The notes: generated by a model from the sequence alone, not told the origin. Shown: positions 17,760-27,495, numbered from the stretch's first letter. The stretch: 64,000 bases of DNA from Rhizobium sp. L43 (GCF_002531725.1 NZ_NWSQ01000006.1:1-64000); one strand, 5' to 3'. Translations and numbers: made by a program.

Positions 17760-18191
17760 ATGCAGATCAATCGTACGGCTTCGGCCCATTGGACCGGTGG
17801 CCTCAAGGACGGCAAAGGCCTGATCTCGACGCAGAGCGGCGCCCTGAAGGATTATCCCTATGGCTTTGCCAGCCGCTTCGAAGGCATTCCCGGCACCAAC
17901 CCGGAAGAGCTGATCGGTGCCGCCCATGCCGGCTGCTTCACCATGGCACTGTCGTTGATCCTCGGCGAAGCCGGCTTTACCGCCGAGCACATGGAAACCT
18001 CCGCCAAGGTGACGCTCGAAAGCGTCGAGGGCGGTTTTGCCATCACCGCCATCCATCTTTCGCTCTCCGGCCGTATTCCCGGCGCCGATGAGGCGACCTT
18101 CACCGAGCTCGCTAACAAGGCGAAGGCCGGCTGCCCGGTTTCCAAGGCGCTCGCCTCCGTCCCGATCACGCTCGACGTCAAGCTCGGCTGA
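17760..18191 (+). CDS. OsmC family peroxiredoxin
   Basis: A 143-residue OsmC/Ohr superfamily protein, which reduces organic hydroperoxides in the cytoplasm with two reactive cysteines. Both are present: Cys59 in AHAGCF and Cys124 in KAGCPVSK. The start follows ACAGGAGGAC, a strong ribosome site. It is an isolated gene. The gap upstream has a short inverted repeat, GAGCA-N6-TGCTC at 17661-17676, of unknown meaning. The OsmC subgroup rather than Ohr is favoured by the HAGCF context. Confidence 0.92.
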   Translation: MQINRTASAHWTGGLKDGKGLISTQSGALKDYPYGFASRFEGIPGTNPEELIGAAHAGCFTMALSLILGEAGFTAEHMETSAKVTLESVEGGFAITAIHLSLSGRIPGADEATFTELANKAKAGCPVSKALASVPITLDVKLG

Positions 18192-18321
18192 TTTCCGGCT
18201 GCCGCCGACGCGGTGCCGCGAGCGTTTCGCGTCGCGGCACTTCAATTGCGTTCGATGTTCCCCACATCCAGCAAACAGACGCTCATCGGCCGCGCCGGTG
18301 CGCGACCCTTGTCATTGCATG

Positions 18322-18379
18322 TTGACAAATGACGCCTGATATTTTACGACTGACGAAATTCAAAATTCGTCAGTCGTAA
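18322..18379. promoter_or_regulatory. Promoter and perfect 14-bp-arm operator for the TetR/RND operon
   Basis: TTACGACTGACGAA at 18344-18357 and TTCGTCAGTCGTAA at 18366-18379 form a perfect inverted repeat with an 8-base centre. A consensus -35 TTGACA (18322-18327) places the -10 at about 18345-18350, inside the left arm. The TetR gene starts 18 bases after the right arm, so autorepression is expected. Confidence 0.75.
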
Positions 18380-18397
18380 TTCGAGGCATCTGAAGTC

Positions 18398-19006
18398 ATG
18401 GACGAGATCGCGGAAAACACGCTCGACGTCACCCGGCAGGAGAATGTCACACGCATTCTCGATGCGGCCGAGCGGCTGTTTCGGCACTATGGTTACAGCA
18501 AGACGACGGTGGCGGATATCGCCCGCGATCTCGGTATGTCGCCGGCCAATATTTATCGTTTCTTCGCATCGAAGGTGGAAATCCACCAGGCGCTTTGCGG
18601 ACGCATGCTCGCCACCGCTTATCAAATCGCCTACGACATCCGCCATCAGCCGATCAGCGCCAGCGAACGGCTGCGCCGCTATGTCGAGACCCAGCATCAA
18701 TTGACGCTGGATCTGATGCTCGATGAGATGAAGGTGCATGAGATGATCATCGTCGCGATCGAGCGCGACTGGCACGTCATCGAAAAACATATCGACCGCG
18801 TCCATGATCTCATTGCCGAAATCATCGCCGAAGGCATTGCCGCCGGCGAGTTCGCCGAGCAGGACCCGGTCGTTGCCTCGCGCTGCTTCGGCGCGGCGAC
18901 GATCAATCTCTGCCATCCGCAAATGGTGGCGCAATGCCTTGCCAAAACCAACCGCGCAAGCGTCGACGAACTGATCGACTACGTCATCAGGGCGCTGAAG
19001 AAATAA
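18398..19006 (+). CDS. TetR/AcrR family transcriptional regulator
   Basis: A 202-residue TetR-type repressor with an N-terminal helix-turn-helix (ILDAAERLFRHYGYSKTTVADIARDLGMSPANIYRFF, first part at about residues 18-31) and a variable helical ligand domain. It is the first gene of an apparent operon with an RND adaptor and pump, 51 bases before the adaptor. A perfect inverted repeat overlapping the promoter lies upstream. The likely role is local repression of the efflux pump until an inhibitory compound binds; the ligand is unknown. Confidence 0.9.
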   Translation: MDEIAENTLDVTRQENVTRILDAAERLFRHYGYSKTTVADIARDLGMSPANIYRFFASKVEIHQALCGRMLATAYQIAYDIRHQPISASERLRRYVETQHQLTLDLMLDEMKVHEMIIVAIERDWHVIEKHIDRVHDLIAEIIAEGIAAGEFAEQDPVVASRCFGAATINLCHPQMVAQCLAKTNRASVDELIDYVIRALKK

Positions 19007-19057
19007 TGGACGGCAGCCGCCGTCGGACCCCCCCGAAACGATCCAGGAGTGCGGAAG

Positions 19058-20197
19058 ATGTTTTCGCTCAAGACCCTCAGCCACCGCATGCCGTTCGCAG
19101 CCAGCCTCGTGCTCGTCAGCGTCATCGGCATCGGCGTTTCCGCCTGTTCGGAAGAGAAGGCTGAGGTCAAGCAAGTCATCCGGCCGGTGAAGGTCGTCGA
19201 GATCGCCAAGGCCGGTGATACGCGCAAGCTCGATTATTCCGGCTCGGTCAAGGCGCGCACGGAGATGAACCTCGGCTTTCGTGTCGCGGGCAAGATCACC
19301 GAACGTCTCGTCGATATCGGCGACAAGGTGAAGCCGGGCGATGTGCTCGCTCTGATGGACTCCACCGATTACCAACTCGCGGTCAAGACGGCGGAAGCCA
19401 ATCTCGCAGCCGCTGAAAAAGGCGTCGAAACCGCCGATCTCGTCAACAAGCGCAATCAGCAGCTCTTCGACAAGAACGTTTCGCCGAAATCCCAGCTCGA
19501 GCAGGCGTCGCTCAGCTACGATCAGGCCGTTTCAAGCCGCGATGCCGCCGCCTCGGCGCTCGATCAGGCGAAGAACCAGGTGAGTTATGCGGAGCTGAAG
19601 GCCGATTACAACGGGATTGTCACGACGATCAATGCCGATGTCGGCCAGGTCGTTGCGTCGGGCACCCCAGTCGTCACCGTTGCCGTCGACGGTGAAAAGG
19701 AAGTGCAGATCGCCGTTCCGGAAAACGACATTGCCGAATTCAAGCCGGGCAAGACAGTCAAGGCCAGCTTCTGGGCCGATGACCGGCTGGTGCTTGACGG
19801 CAAGGTGCGTGAGGTTTCCGGCAGCGCCGACCAGCAGTCGCGTACCTTTGCGGTTCGGGTGAGCCTGCCAAACGATCCGCAGGTGCTGCTCGGCATGACG
19901 GCGACGATCGAGGCCGATGTCAGCAACGGCAACAGCTATGTCTCGATCCCGCTCAGCGCACTCGCCGAGAAAGACGGCAAGCAGATGGTCTGGACCGTCG
20001 ACCGCGACACGGCGACCGTGCATGGCCGCGATATCAAGGTCGCCGATTTCACCGGCGACGGCGTGCATGTAACCGAAGGCCTCGATACCGGCGATCTCGT
20101 CGTTTCCGCCGGCACGCAGTTCATGAGCGAAAACCTGAAGGTGAAGGTGCCGGATCAGCAGTCGGCCCTGGCCGCCACGGACCAAACGGTTCGTTGA
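19058..20197 (+). CDS. RND efflux transporter periplasmic adaptor subunit (lipoprotein)
   Basis: A 379-residue membrane-fusion protein with a lipoprotein signal peptide: lipobox VSAC with the acylated Cys at residue 30. The usual adaptor order follows: beta-barrel/lipoyl half-motifs (YSGSVKARTEMNLGFRVAGKI, last residues near 75), a coiled-coil hairpin (about 110-175, ANLAAAEKGVETADLVNKRN region), the second lipoyl half and membrane-proximal domain. It would link the inner-membrane pump to an outer-membrane channel, none of which is encoded here. ATG 19058 follows AGGAG at 19045; a GTG at 19049 is too close. The pump gene starts 26 bases downstream. Confidence 0.92.
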   Translation: MFSLKTLSHRMPFAASLVLVSVIGIGVSACSEEKAEVKQVIRPVKVVEIAKAGDTRKLDYSGSVKARTEMNLGFRVAGKITERLVDIGDKVKPGDVLALMDSTDYQLAVKTAEANLAAAEKGVETADLVNKRNQQLFDKNVSPKSQLEQASLSYDQAVSSRDAAASALDQAKNQVSYAELKADYNGIVTTINADVGQVVASGTPVVTVAVDGEKEVQIAVPENDIAEFKPGKTVKASFWADDRLVLDGKVREVSGSADQQSRTFAVRVSLPNDPQVLLGMTATIEADVSNGNSYVSIPLSALAEKDGKQMVWTVDRDTATVHGRDIKVADFTGDGVHVTEGLDTGDLVVSAGTQFMSENLKVKVPDQQSALAATDQTVR

Positions 20198-20223
20198 TCG
20201 CGCCACAGATAGGGAACAAGACC

Positions 20224-23200
20224 ATGGACGCCACCACCACCGAGAAGCGCCCCTTCAATCTGTCGCGCTGGGCGATCGGCCATCCGAGCATCGCCCGCTT
20301 CCTCTTCGGGCTGATCATCATCACCGGTGTGCTCGGCCTGATGCGCATGGGCCAGCGCGAGGACCCCGAATTCACCTTCCGCGTCATGGTCGTTCAGGCG
20401 ATCTGGCCAGGTGCTTCCATCCAGGAAATGGAGGATCAGGTCGTCAACAAGATCGAGCGCAAGCTGCAGGAAACGCCGCATATCGACTGGGTCAAGTCCT
20501 ATACGCGGGCAGGCAGCGCGATCATCACCCTGCAGGTCAAGGGCGATACGAATTCGAAGGATGTGGCGGATGCCTTCTACCAGGTGCGCAAGAAGGTCGG
20601 CGACATCTCCAACGAGCTGCCGCAGGGCCTGCTCGGCCCCTATTTCAACGACGAGTTCGGCGACACGTTCATCACGCTGCATTCGATCAGCGGCGACGGC
20701 TATTCCTATCCGGAGCTGAAGAAATTCGCGATCCAGGCGCGCGACATGCTGCTGACGACGCCAGGCGTCGAGAAGGCCATGATCATCGGTGACCAGCCTG
20801 AGAAGATCTATATCGACGTCTCGTCCAAGGCGCTCGCCGAGCGCGGCCTGACGATCCTCGATCTGCAGAACGCCATCAAGGGCCAGAACAATGTCGATGC
20901 GGCGGGCTCCGTCGATACCGGCCTGCGCTCGGTGCGCATCTCCGTCGAAGGCGACGTGAAGAAGGCGGTCGATATCCGCGAGCTGCGCCTGCGCGCCGGC
21001 GGCCAGGTGACGCGGCTCGGCGATATCGCCACCGTCAGTTCCGGGCTCGAAGATCCCTATCAGCGCAAGTACCGCTTCAACGGTTACGACAGCGTCCAGG
21101 TCGGCGTCGTCATGGCCAAGGGCTTCAACGTCACCGATGTCGGCAAGGGTGTGGAGGCGACCTATCAGCGCTTCGAGGAGGCGCTGCCTTACGGCGTCGC
21201 CGTCGATCAGATCGCCAACCAGCCCGACGTGGTGACGGATGCGGTCAGCGAATTCATGCATGCGCTCGGCGAAGCCCTCGTCATCGTCCTTGTCGTTTCG
21301 TTCCTGTCGATCGGCTGGCGCTCGGGCCTTGTCATCGCCATCGCCATTCCACTGGTGCTCGCCGCCACCTTCGCACTGATGTACGAACTCGGCATCGACT
21401 TGCAGCGCATCTCGCTCGGGGCACTGATCATCGCGCTCGGCCTGCTCGTCGACGATGCGATGATCGTCGTCGAGATGATGGAGCGAAAGCTGGAGGAGGG
21501 GCTGGTCAAGATCGAGGCGGCAAGTTTCGCCTATTCCTCGACCGCCTTCCCGATGCTGACGGGTACGCTGATCACCACGGCCGGCTTTATTCCGGTCGGC
21601 TTTGCCGCATCGACAGCCGGCGAATATGTGCGCTCGCTGTTCTACGTCGTCGGCATCGCGCTGGTGACCTCGTGGTTCGTCGCCGTCTATTTCACGCCGT
21701 GGCTCGGCTATATGATCCTCAAGCAGCGCCACCACGCCGGCGAGCATCACGATGCCTTCGACACCGGTTTTTATCGCCGGCTGCGCGGCACGGTCGGCTG
21801 GGCGGTGCGCCACCGGGTCATCGTGCTGCTTCTGACGCTCGGCACCTTCGTCACCAGCCTCTGGGCCTTCCAGTTCATTCCGCAGAATTTCTTCCCGCAA
21901 TCCTCGCGGCCGGAAATCCTCGTCGATCTCTGGCTGCCCGAGGGCACCAGCATCAAGGAGGTCGAGGTCCAGGCAAAGGCGCTCGAAGCCAAGATGATGG
22001 ACGATCCCGACAAGAAGTTCATCGCCACCTATATCGGCGAAGGCGCGCCGCGTTTCTTCCTGCCGCTCGACCAGCAACTGCGCAATCCGAACTTCGCCCA
22101 GCTGCTCGTCATGGCCAAGGACGAACCGGCGCGCGAGCGGCTGATCGTCAAGCTGCGGACAATCCTTGCGGAAGATTTCCCCGACATTCGCGGCAAGGTC
22201 GACCGCCTCTTCCTCGGCCCGCCCACAGGCTGGCCGGTGCAGATGCGCGTCATGGGACCGGACCGCGGGGAAGTCAGGGCGATTGCCGATCAGGTGAAGG
22301 CGCGCTTCCAGGCCAATCCGATGCTTGGCGCCATCCATGACGACTGGCTGGAGCCGGTGCCGGCGATGAAGCTGGTGATCGATCAGGACCGCGCCCGGGC
22401 GCTCGGCGTCACCTCGCAGCGCGTGCGGCAGATGCTGCAGACCGCCATGTCGGGTGCGGCACTCGACGATTTCCGCGACGGCGAGGAGACGGTCTCGATC
22501 ATCGCCCGCGAGCCGGATGCCAGCCGTTCGCTGCTGTCGGCGGTCAATTCCGTCTATGTGCCCACGGATTTCGGCGGCTTCGTGCCGGTCTCGCAGGTCG
22601 CCAAGGTCGTGCCTGTTATGGAGCAGGGCATCGAATGGCGGCGCAACCGCCTGCCGACGATCACCATACGTGCGACGCTGCCTGATGGTGTGCAGCCGAA
22701 CGACGTCGTCATGAAGATGTATGCCGACATGAAGGATATGCGCGACAGCCTGCCGGCCGGCTACAAGGTCGAGATCCAGGGCGGCGCCGAGGATGCGGCG
22801 GAAAGCCAGATGTCGATCGCCGCCAAGGCGCCGATCATGCTCGCCGTCATCATTGTGCTGCTGATGATACAGCTGCAGCACTTCGGCAAGGCGATGCTGG
22901 TGCTTGCCACCGGGCCGCTCGGGATCATCGGTGCGGCCGCCGCATTGCTGATCAGCGGCGCGCCCTTCGGCTTCGTGGCGATCCTCGGCGTCATCGCGCT
23001 GCTCGGTATCATCATGCGCAACTCGATCATTCTGGTCGACCAGATCGACCAGGATATCAAGGCCGGCATGCACCGGCAGGAGGCGATCGTCGGCGCGGCC
23101 GTGCGGCGTTTCCGGCCGATCATGCTGACGGCGCTGACCGCCGTGCTGGCGCTGATCCCGATCTCGCGCGGGGTCTTCTGGGGTCCGCTCGCCTACGCGA

Positions 23201-23370
23201 TGATGGGCGGCATCCTGGTTGCAACCGTGCTGACCATTCTGGTTCTGCCCGCCGGCTACGCCCTTTTCTTCGGCCGGGAGCCGAAGGCGAAGGACGAGCC
23301 AGGCAGGGATGCCGACGCCATCCAGGAAGAGGCGGATGACAGACATCCGCCGGCGTTGGCAGCAGAGTGA
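20224..23370 (+). CDS. RND family efflux transporter permease (AcrB/MexB-type)
   Basis: A 1048-residue resistance-nodulation-division pump, of normal length for the AcrB superfamily: TM1 near residues 22-40, two large periplasmic loops, and twelve membrane helices overall. The proton-relay acidic pair is in LLVDDAMIVVE (about residue 409), with MRNSIILVDQIDQ near 940 as the second conserved helix region. It drives export of toxic compounds, such as plant phenolics or antimicrobials, by proton antiport. ATG 20224 is preferred; an in-frame TTG at 20194 overlaps the adaptor stop and would add ten residues. It ends the TetR-adaptor-pump operon. Confidence 0.95.
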   Translation: MDATTTEKRPFNLSRWAIGHPSIARFLFGLIIITGVLGLMRMGQREDPEFTFRVMVVQAIWPGASIQEMEDQVVNKIERKLQETPHIDWVKSYTRAGSAIITLQVKGDTNSKDVADAFYQVRKKVGDISNELPQGLLGPYFNDEFGDTFITLHSISGDGYSYPELKKFAIQARDMLLTTPGVEKAMIIGDQPEKIYIDVSSKALAERGLTILDLQNAIKGQNNVDAAGSVDTGLRSVRISVEGDVKKAVDIRELRLRAGGQVTRLGDIATVSSGLEDPYQRKYRFNGYDSVQVGVVMAKGFNVTDVGKGVEATYQRFEEALPYGVAVDQIANQPDVVTDAVSEFMHALGEALVIVLVVSFLSIGWRSGLVIAIAIPLVLAATFALMYELGIDLQRISLGALIIALGLLVDDAMIVVEMMERKLEEGLVKIEAASFAYSSTAFPMLTGTLITTAGFIPVGFAASTAGEYVRSLFYVVGIALVTSWFVAVYFTPWLGYMILKQRHHAGEHHDAFDTGFYRRLRGTVGWAVRHRVIVLLLTLGTFVTSLWAFQFIPQNFFPQSSRPEILVDLWLPEGTSIKEVEVQAKALEAKMMDDPDKKFIATYIGEGAPRFFLPLDQQLRNPNFAQLLVMAKDEPARERLIVKLRTILAEDFPDIRGKVDRLFLGPPTGWPVQMRVMGPDRGEVRAIADQVKARFQANPMLGAIHDDWLEPVPAMKLVIDQDRARALGVTSQRVRQMLQTAMSGAALDDFRDGEETVSIIAREPDASRSLLSAVNSVYVPTDFGGFVPVSQVAKVVPVMEQGIEWRRNRLPTITIRATLPDGVQPNDVVMKMYADMKDMRDSLPAGYKVEIQGGAEDAAESQMSIAAKAPIMLAVIIVLLMIQLQHFGKAMLVLATGPLGIIGAAAALLISGAPFGFVAILGVIALLGIIMRNSIILVDQIDQDIKAGMHRQEAIVGAAVRRFRPIMLTALTAVLALIPISRGVFWGPLAYAMMGGILVATVLTILVLPAGYALFFGREPKAKDEPGRDADAIQEEADDRHPPALAAE

Positions 23371-23601
23371 GGGCGGCGCGGCGAAAGCCGCGCCGTTTTC
23401 CTTTGCGGGCTCGCAGGTCCCCATCAAACGCGCCGCTGCTGAACCGGCGGGGCCTGGCAGGCAGCCTCTCAACGGGCTGTCACTACCGCCGCCCGAACCT
23501 GCGCGCCGTTTCCATTGCCACCTCAAAAAAGCTAAGCTGGGAAAGCAAGCCGGGAGGCCAGTCGCGATCCCGGCCACTCATCGAACGGGCGGGGCACGAC
23601 C

Positions 23602-25512
23602 ATGGCCGATTACCATCTGGAAGCAAGCTGGCGCCCGATCGAGGGCAGCTTTGGGCGCTTGACCTTCACGCTGTTCAATCTTTCGACCGAGCCGCTGTCC
23701 GGCTTCTCGCTCGCCTACACGTCGGAGACGCGCGTTGCCGACAAACATGTCTGCGATGGCGGCAGCCTCAAGCGGAGGCTCGCGCATTTCCACGAATTCC
23801 TGCCGCCCGACGGCCTGAGCGTGTCGCCGGCCGGCCGCTGGCGGTTCACCATCGAGGGGCTGAGCAGAGAGCCGAAACATGCGACATCGGGCATCAAATC
23901 GGCCTATCTGACACTTGGCGACGGGCGCCATGTTCCTGTCGGTTTCGGCGCTCTCATGCTCGAAGGCCGGGATGGCGGCGTGGCGCCGCCGCTTCTGCCG
24001 CCGGGCCGGGTCGAGGAGCCCTATGCGCTGCTGCCCTGGCCGCTGGCGCTCGGGCTGAAGGCGGGAGATCTGCCTGATGTGCTTTATCCCGTGGAAAGGA
24101 GCCGGCCCGATGCGGGCAAGGCGCTCTCCCTGGTTCTGGCGCTTTACCAGCGGCTCTATCCTGCCGAAAACGCGCCGTTTTCGCTGGCTGCACTCAAGGG
24201 CGGGCGAGCCATTCGTTTCGTCACCGAATCGTCGATTGCCGCCTTCGCTTACGAACTGCGTTTCTCCTCGCATGAAATCGTGCTTTCGAGTGCGGATGCG
24301 GCCGGGCGGCAATATGGGCTGATCAGCCTGGCGCAACTGCTGCACGGTGCCCGGGCCGATCGGGAGAGTTTCAAGTTCCCGAATTTCGGCGCGATCGCCG
24401 ACCAGCCGCGTTACGATTGGCGCGGCTGCCATCTCGATGTGTCCAGGCAGTTCTATCCGGTGGCCGACGTCGAGCGGCTGATCGACATCCTCGCCTGGAA
24501 CAAGCTCAGCATCTTCCATTGGCATCTGACCGACGACGAAGCCTGGCGGCTGGAGATCAAGGCCTATCCCGCCCTGACGGAGATCGGCGCCCGGCGCGGG
24601 CCGGATGAAGTGCTCGTGCCGCAGCTCGGCGACGGGGCGGAACCGCGCTCCGGCCATTACACGCAGGACGATGTCAGCCGGATCGTTGCGCATGCCGCCT
24701 CGCTGCATATCGAGGTGGTGCCGGAAATCGATATTCCCGGCCACAGCAGCGCGACGCTGCTTTCGCTGCCTGCGCTCGTCGACGGGCAGGAGGCGCCCGA
24801 CAGCTACCGCGCGGTGCAGGGTTATCCCAACAACGCCCTCAATCCGGCGGTCGACTTCACCTATGAATTCCTCGGCAAGGTGTTCGACGAGATGGTGACG
24901 CTGTTTCCCAGCGAATATCTTCATATCGGCGGCGACGAAGTGGCGCGGGGCTCCTGGCTTTCCTCGCCGCTCTGCAAGGCGCTGATGGAGCGGGAGAAAC
25001 TTTCCGGCACCGCCGAGCTGCAATCCTATTTCCTGAAACGGATCAAAGCCATGCTGTCGGAACGCGGCAGGAAGCTTGCCGGCTGGAACGAGGTTTCGCA
25101 TGGCGGCGGCGTCGAGCGCGACGGCACGCTGCTGATGGCTTGGGAAAAGCCCGCCGTGGGCATCGAGCTGGCTGAGGAAGGCTATGAGGTGGTGATGACG
25201 CCGGGCCAGGCCTATTATCTCGACATGGCGCAGGCCGAAGCCTGGGCCGAGCCCGGCGCGGCATGGGCGGGCTTCAGCCCGCCGGAACACACCTATGCTT
25301 ACGAGGCCGAGGGCGAGTTGCCGGAGGCGCTGCGGCAGAAGATGCGCGGCATCCAGGCCTGCATCTGGACCGAGAACTTCCTGTCACGCGCCTATTTCAA
25401 CCGGCTGGTTTTTCCGCGCCTTTCGGCTGTTGCCGAGGCTGCCTGGACGCCTTCGGCGCGCAAGGACTGGGATCGCTTCGCGGCGATCGTGCGGATGTGG
25501 CCTGTTCTTTAG
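23602..25512 (+). CDS. Beta-N-acetylhexosaminidase, glycoside hydrolase family 20
   Basis: The 636-residue protein has an N-terminal CBM-like/GH20b region and a GH20 TIM barrel (about residues 270-620). The catalytic Asp-Glu pair is Asp445-Glu446 in HIGGDEVARG, with FHWHLTDDEAWRLE upstream (about 307-320). It removes terminal GlcNAc or GalNAc from chito-oligosaccharides, glycans or peptidoglycan fragments by substrate-assisted catalysis. No signal peptide is visible, so it would work in the cytoplasm on imported sugars. It converges on a ROK kinase gene of likely GlcNAc specificity 13 bases away, a sensible metabolic pairing. Confidence 0.92.
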   Translation: MADYHLEASWRPIEGSFGRLTFTLFNLSTEPLSGFSLAYTSETRVADKHVCDGGSLKRRLAHFHEFLPPDGLSVSPAGRWRFTIEGLSREPKHATSGIKSAYLTLGDGRHVPVGFGALMLEGRDGGVAPPLLPPGRVEEPYALLPWPLALGLKAGDLPDVLYPVERSRPDAGKALSLVLALYQRLYPAENAPFSLAALKGGRAIRFVTESSIAAFAYELRFSSHEIVLSSADAAGRQYGLISLAQLLHGARADRESFKFPNFGAIADQPRYDWRGCHLDVSRQFYPVADVERLIDILAWNKLSIFHWHLTDDEAWRLEIKAYPALTEIGARRGPDEVLVPQLGDGAEPRSGHYTQDDVSRIVAHAASLHIEVVPEIDIPGHSSATLLSLPALVDGQEAPDSYRAVQGYPNNALNPAVDFTYEFLGKVFDEMVTLFPSEYLHIGGDEVARGSWLSSPLCKALMEREKLSGTAELQSYFLKRIKAMLSERGRKLAGWNEVSHGGGVERDGTLLMAWEKPAVGIELAEEGYEVVMTPGQAYYLDMAQAEAWAEPGAAWAGFSPPEHTYAYEAEGELPEALRQKMRGIQACIWTENFLSRAYFNRLVFPRLSAVAEAAWTPSARKDWDRFAAIVRMWPVL

Positions 25513-25525
25513 AGAAGCCCGTGGT

Positions 25526-26437
25526 TTAGGCCGCCTCGGCCTTCAGTCCCAGCAGTGCGGCGCCGATCAGGCCGGGTTCGATGCGGCATTCGCTTGATAC
25601 CACCAGCGGGCGGTCGAATTTGCGCAGGATGCGGGCGCGCACGGCGTGGTCGAGCTCGGTAAGCAGCGGCTCGACATTGGAAAGCCCGCCGCCGACCGGC
25701 ACGATGGTCGCGCCTGTGATGTTGATGGTCAGCGCCAGGGGTGAGGCGACGAGATCGACATAGACGTCGATCGTGCGTGTCGCCTTCTCCTCGCCATGTT
25801 GCCATTGAGCGATGATCTCCTCGCTGGAAAGGTCGACATCGTGCAGCGTCCGGTGCAGCCGCTCCAGGCCGCGGGCGCCGCCGACGGTGTCGACGCAGCC
25901 CTTCTGGCCGCAGCCGCAGGCATAGGCCGGTATGGCCACAGGCGGATTGCCGGCTGCAGATGCGATGATCGGCCCGTGACCCCATTCGCCGGCAAAACCG
26001 CCGGCCTCGTTGACGAGGCGTCCGTCGGCAACCAGGCCGCCGCCGACGCCGGTGCCGAGGATGGCGCCGAAGACGATGCGGTGGCCGCGGCCGGCGCCGA
26101 GACCGGCTTCGGCCATGGCAAAACAGTCGGCATCGTTGGCGACCAGTACGGCCAAGCCGAGTTCGGCTTCGAGATCGGCTGCGAGCGTACGTTCGTGGAT
26201 GCAGGGAATGTTGGCGCAGATCAGCCGCTGCGTATCGGGATCGACGACGCCGGCGATGGAAAGCGCGATGCGGCTCGGCTCTTCGCCGGTCTCGGCGATG
26301 ATGGCGCGCAGGGTCTCGACGAAAGCGGCGAAATCATCCTTGGGCGTCGGGCGGCGGCCGAGGGGAACGATATCTGTCTCGGAGCGGGCGATGCCGCCCT
26401 TGATGGCGGAGCCACCGATATCGAATGAAATGATCAT
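25526..26437 (-). CDS. ROK family sugar kinase, probable N-acetylglucosamine kinase
   Basis: A 303-residue ROK kinase. It has the phosphate-binding loop DIGGSAIKGG (residues 5-14), a catalytic Asp in VANDADCFA (about 105), the EWGHGPI segment and the zinc-binding Cys cluster CGCGQKGC (about 173-180). It would phosphorylate an aminosugar, GlcNAc being the likely one given the convergent GH20 hexosaminidase; glucose or ManNAc cannot be excluded. ATG 26437 begins the canonical MIISFDIGG; an upstream start at 26479 has no support. Confidence 0.87.
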   Translation of the reverse strand: MIISFDIGGSAIKGGIARSETDIVPLGRRPTPKDDFAAFVETLRAIIAETGEEPSRIALSIAGVVDPDTQRLICANIPCIHERTLAADLEAELGLAVLVANDADCFAMAEAGLGAGRGHRIVFGAILGTGVGGGLVADGRLVNEAGGFAGEWGHGPIIASAAGNPPVAIPAYACGCGQKGCVDTVGGARGLERLHRTLHDVDLSSEEIIAQWQHGEEKATRTIDVYVDLVASPLALTINITGATIVPVGGGLSNVEPLLTELDHAVRARILRKFDRPLVVSSECRIEPGLIGAALLGLKAEAA

Positions 26438-26780
26438 TGCCACTCCGCCGTTTCTTTGGTCTCCCGCGTCTGCTTGCATTGTTGGCGGGGAATTTCAAGT
26501 GCTCATTCGGCAGCGGCGTCGTCTGTGGTCGTGCCGCGCGGCGCCCTTCCGTTCTGCCAGACATGTCGCCCACAGGTGGGAAGATCGGATGGTCGGGATC
26601 GGCTTCGATCGCATCCGCAATTTCTAACCCCGCAAGTCATTCAATTGGCATATTGCATCGCCAAAATCCGACCCTACACTTTCACAAACTGCCGGACCCA
26701 CAACCATCGATACGAGAGAAAACAGTACCATCCGAAGACCACGTCCCAAAGGCCGCCGCCTCTCATCCATTTTACGGCAG

Positions 26781-27350
26781 ATGGCCGCCGATCAGAGCCG
26801 TGAGCGGATCTCGATCGGCGATCTGTTCGACACGATGGGTGACAGGGCGATCGGCGCGTTGATGCTGATCTTTGCGCTGCCGAACGCCTTTCCCACTCCG
26901 CCGGGCACGTCGGCCGTCCTCGGCGCGCCATTGGTGTTCCTGGCAGCGCAACTGACCTTCGGGATGAAACCCTGGCTGCCTAAGGTGATTGCCAACCGTT
27001 CGATGCTGCGGGAGGATTTCGAGACTATCGTCGGCCGCATTCACCGCTGGCTCGCCTGGGCGGAGCGCATGTTGAAGCCGAGGCTGGCGATCTTCGCCGA
27101 GCCGCCGGCGGAATATCTCGCCGGGGCCGCATGCCTGCTGCTGTCGGTCGTGCTGCTGCTGCCGGTCCCGCTCGGCAACATCCTGCCGGCGATCACCATT
27201 TCGGTCTTCGCTTTCGGCATATTGGGCCGTGACGGGCTCTTTGCGCTCGTCGGTTTCGTGATGACCGCGGTGTCGCTCGTCATCGCCGGCGGCGTGATCT
27301 ACGGTCTGGTGAAGGCGGCGATCTATCTCATCGTGCAATGGTTTGCCTGA
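26781..27350 (+). CDS. exoD: Exopolysaccharide synthesis ExoD family membrane protein (true start probably upstream)
   Basis: This 189-residue frame is an ExoD-family protein: IGDLFDTMGDRAIGALMLIF, then LPNAFPTPPGTSAVLG, with about four hydrophobic helices. S. meliloti exoD mutants have altered exopolysaccharide and poor nodule invasion. The family domain normally begins a few residues before the first ATG (26781), and the frame stays open upstream to a stop at 26625 with ExoD-like RRLSSILRQM just before it. No in-frame ATG, GTG or TTG exists in that extension, so a rare start (ATC/ATT) or a sequence difference must be considered. The 343-base region 26438-26780 otherwise holds nothing I recognise. 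Confidence 0.82.
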   Translation: MAADQSRERISIGDLFDTMGDRAIGALMLIFALPNAFPTPPGTSAVLGAPLVFLAAQLTFGMKPWLPKVIANRSMLREDFETIVGRIHRWLAWAERMLKPRLAIFAEPPAEYLAGAACLLLSVVLLLPVPLGNILPAITISVFAFGILGRDGLFALVGFVMTAVSLVIAGGVIYGLVKAAIYLIVQWFA

Positions 27351-27495
27351 TTTGCATCAGCGACCGCGGTTATTTGGCGGCGCTCTTTTCAACAGGCTCG
27401 ACATTTGCCGGATTTTTGTTTTGATCTGGCGCGATAGAGACTCGAAATCATGTTCGGCGGCGACAAGCCGGCTCACTTTGCGCGGTAGGCATTAG

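Noticed and set aside
20155..23577. A continuous open frame of over 1100 codons on the minus strand
   Set aside because: It mirrors the RND pump gene. High GC3 removes stop codons in the opposite frame, and the translation is rich in Arg, Asp and His with no family features.
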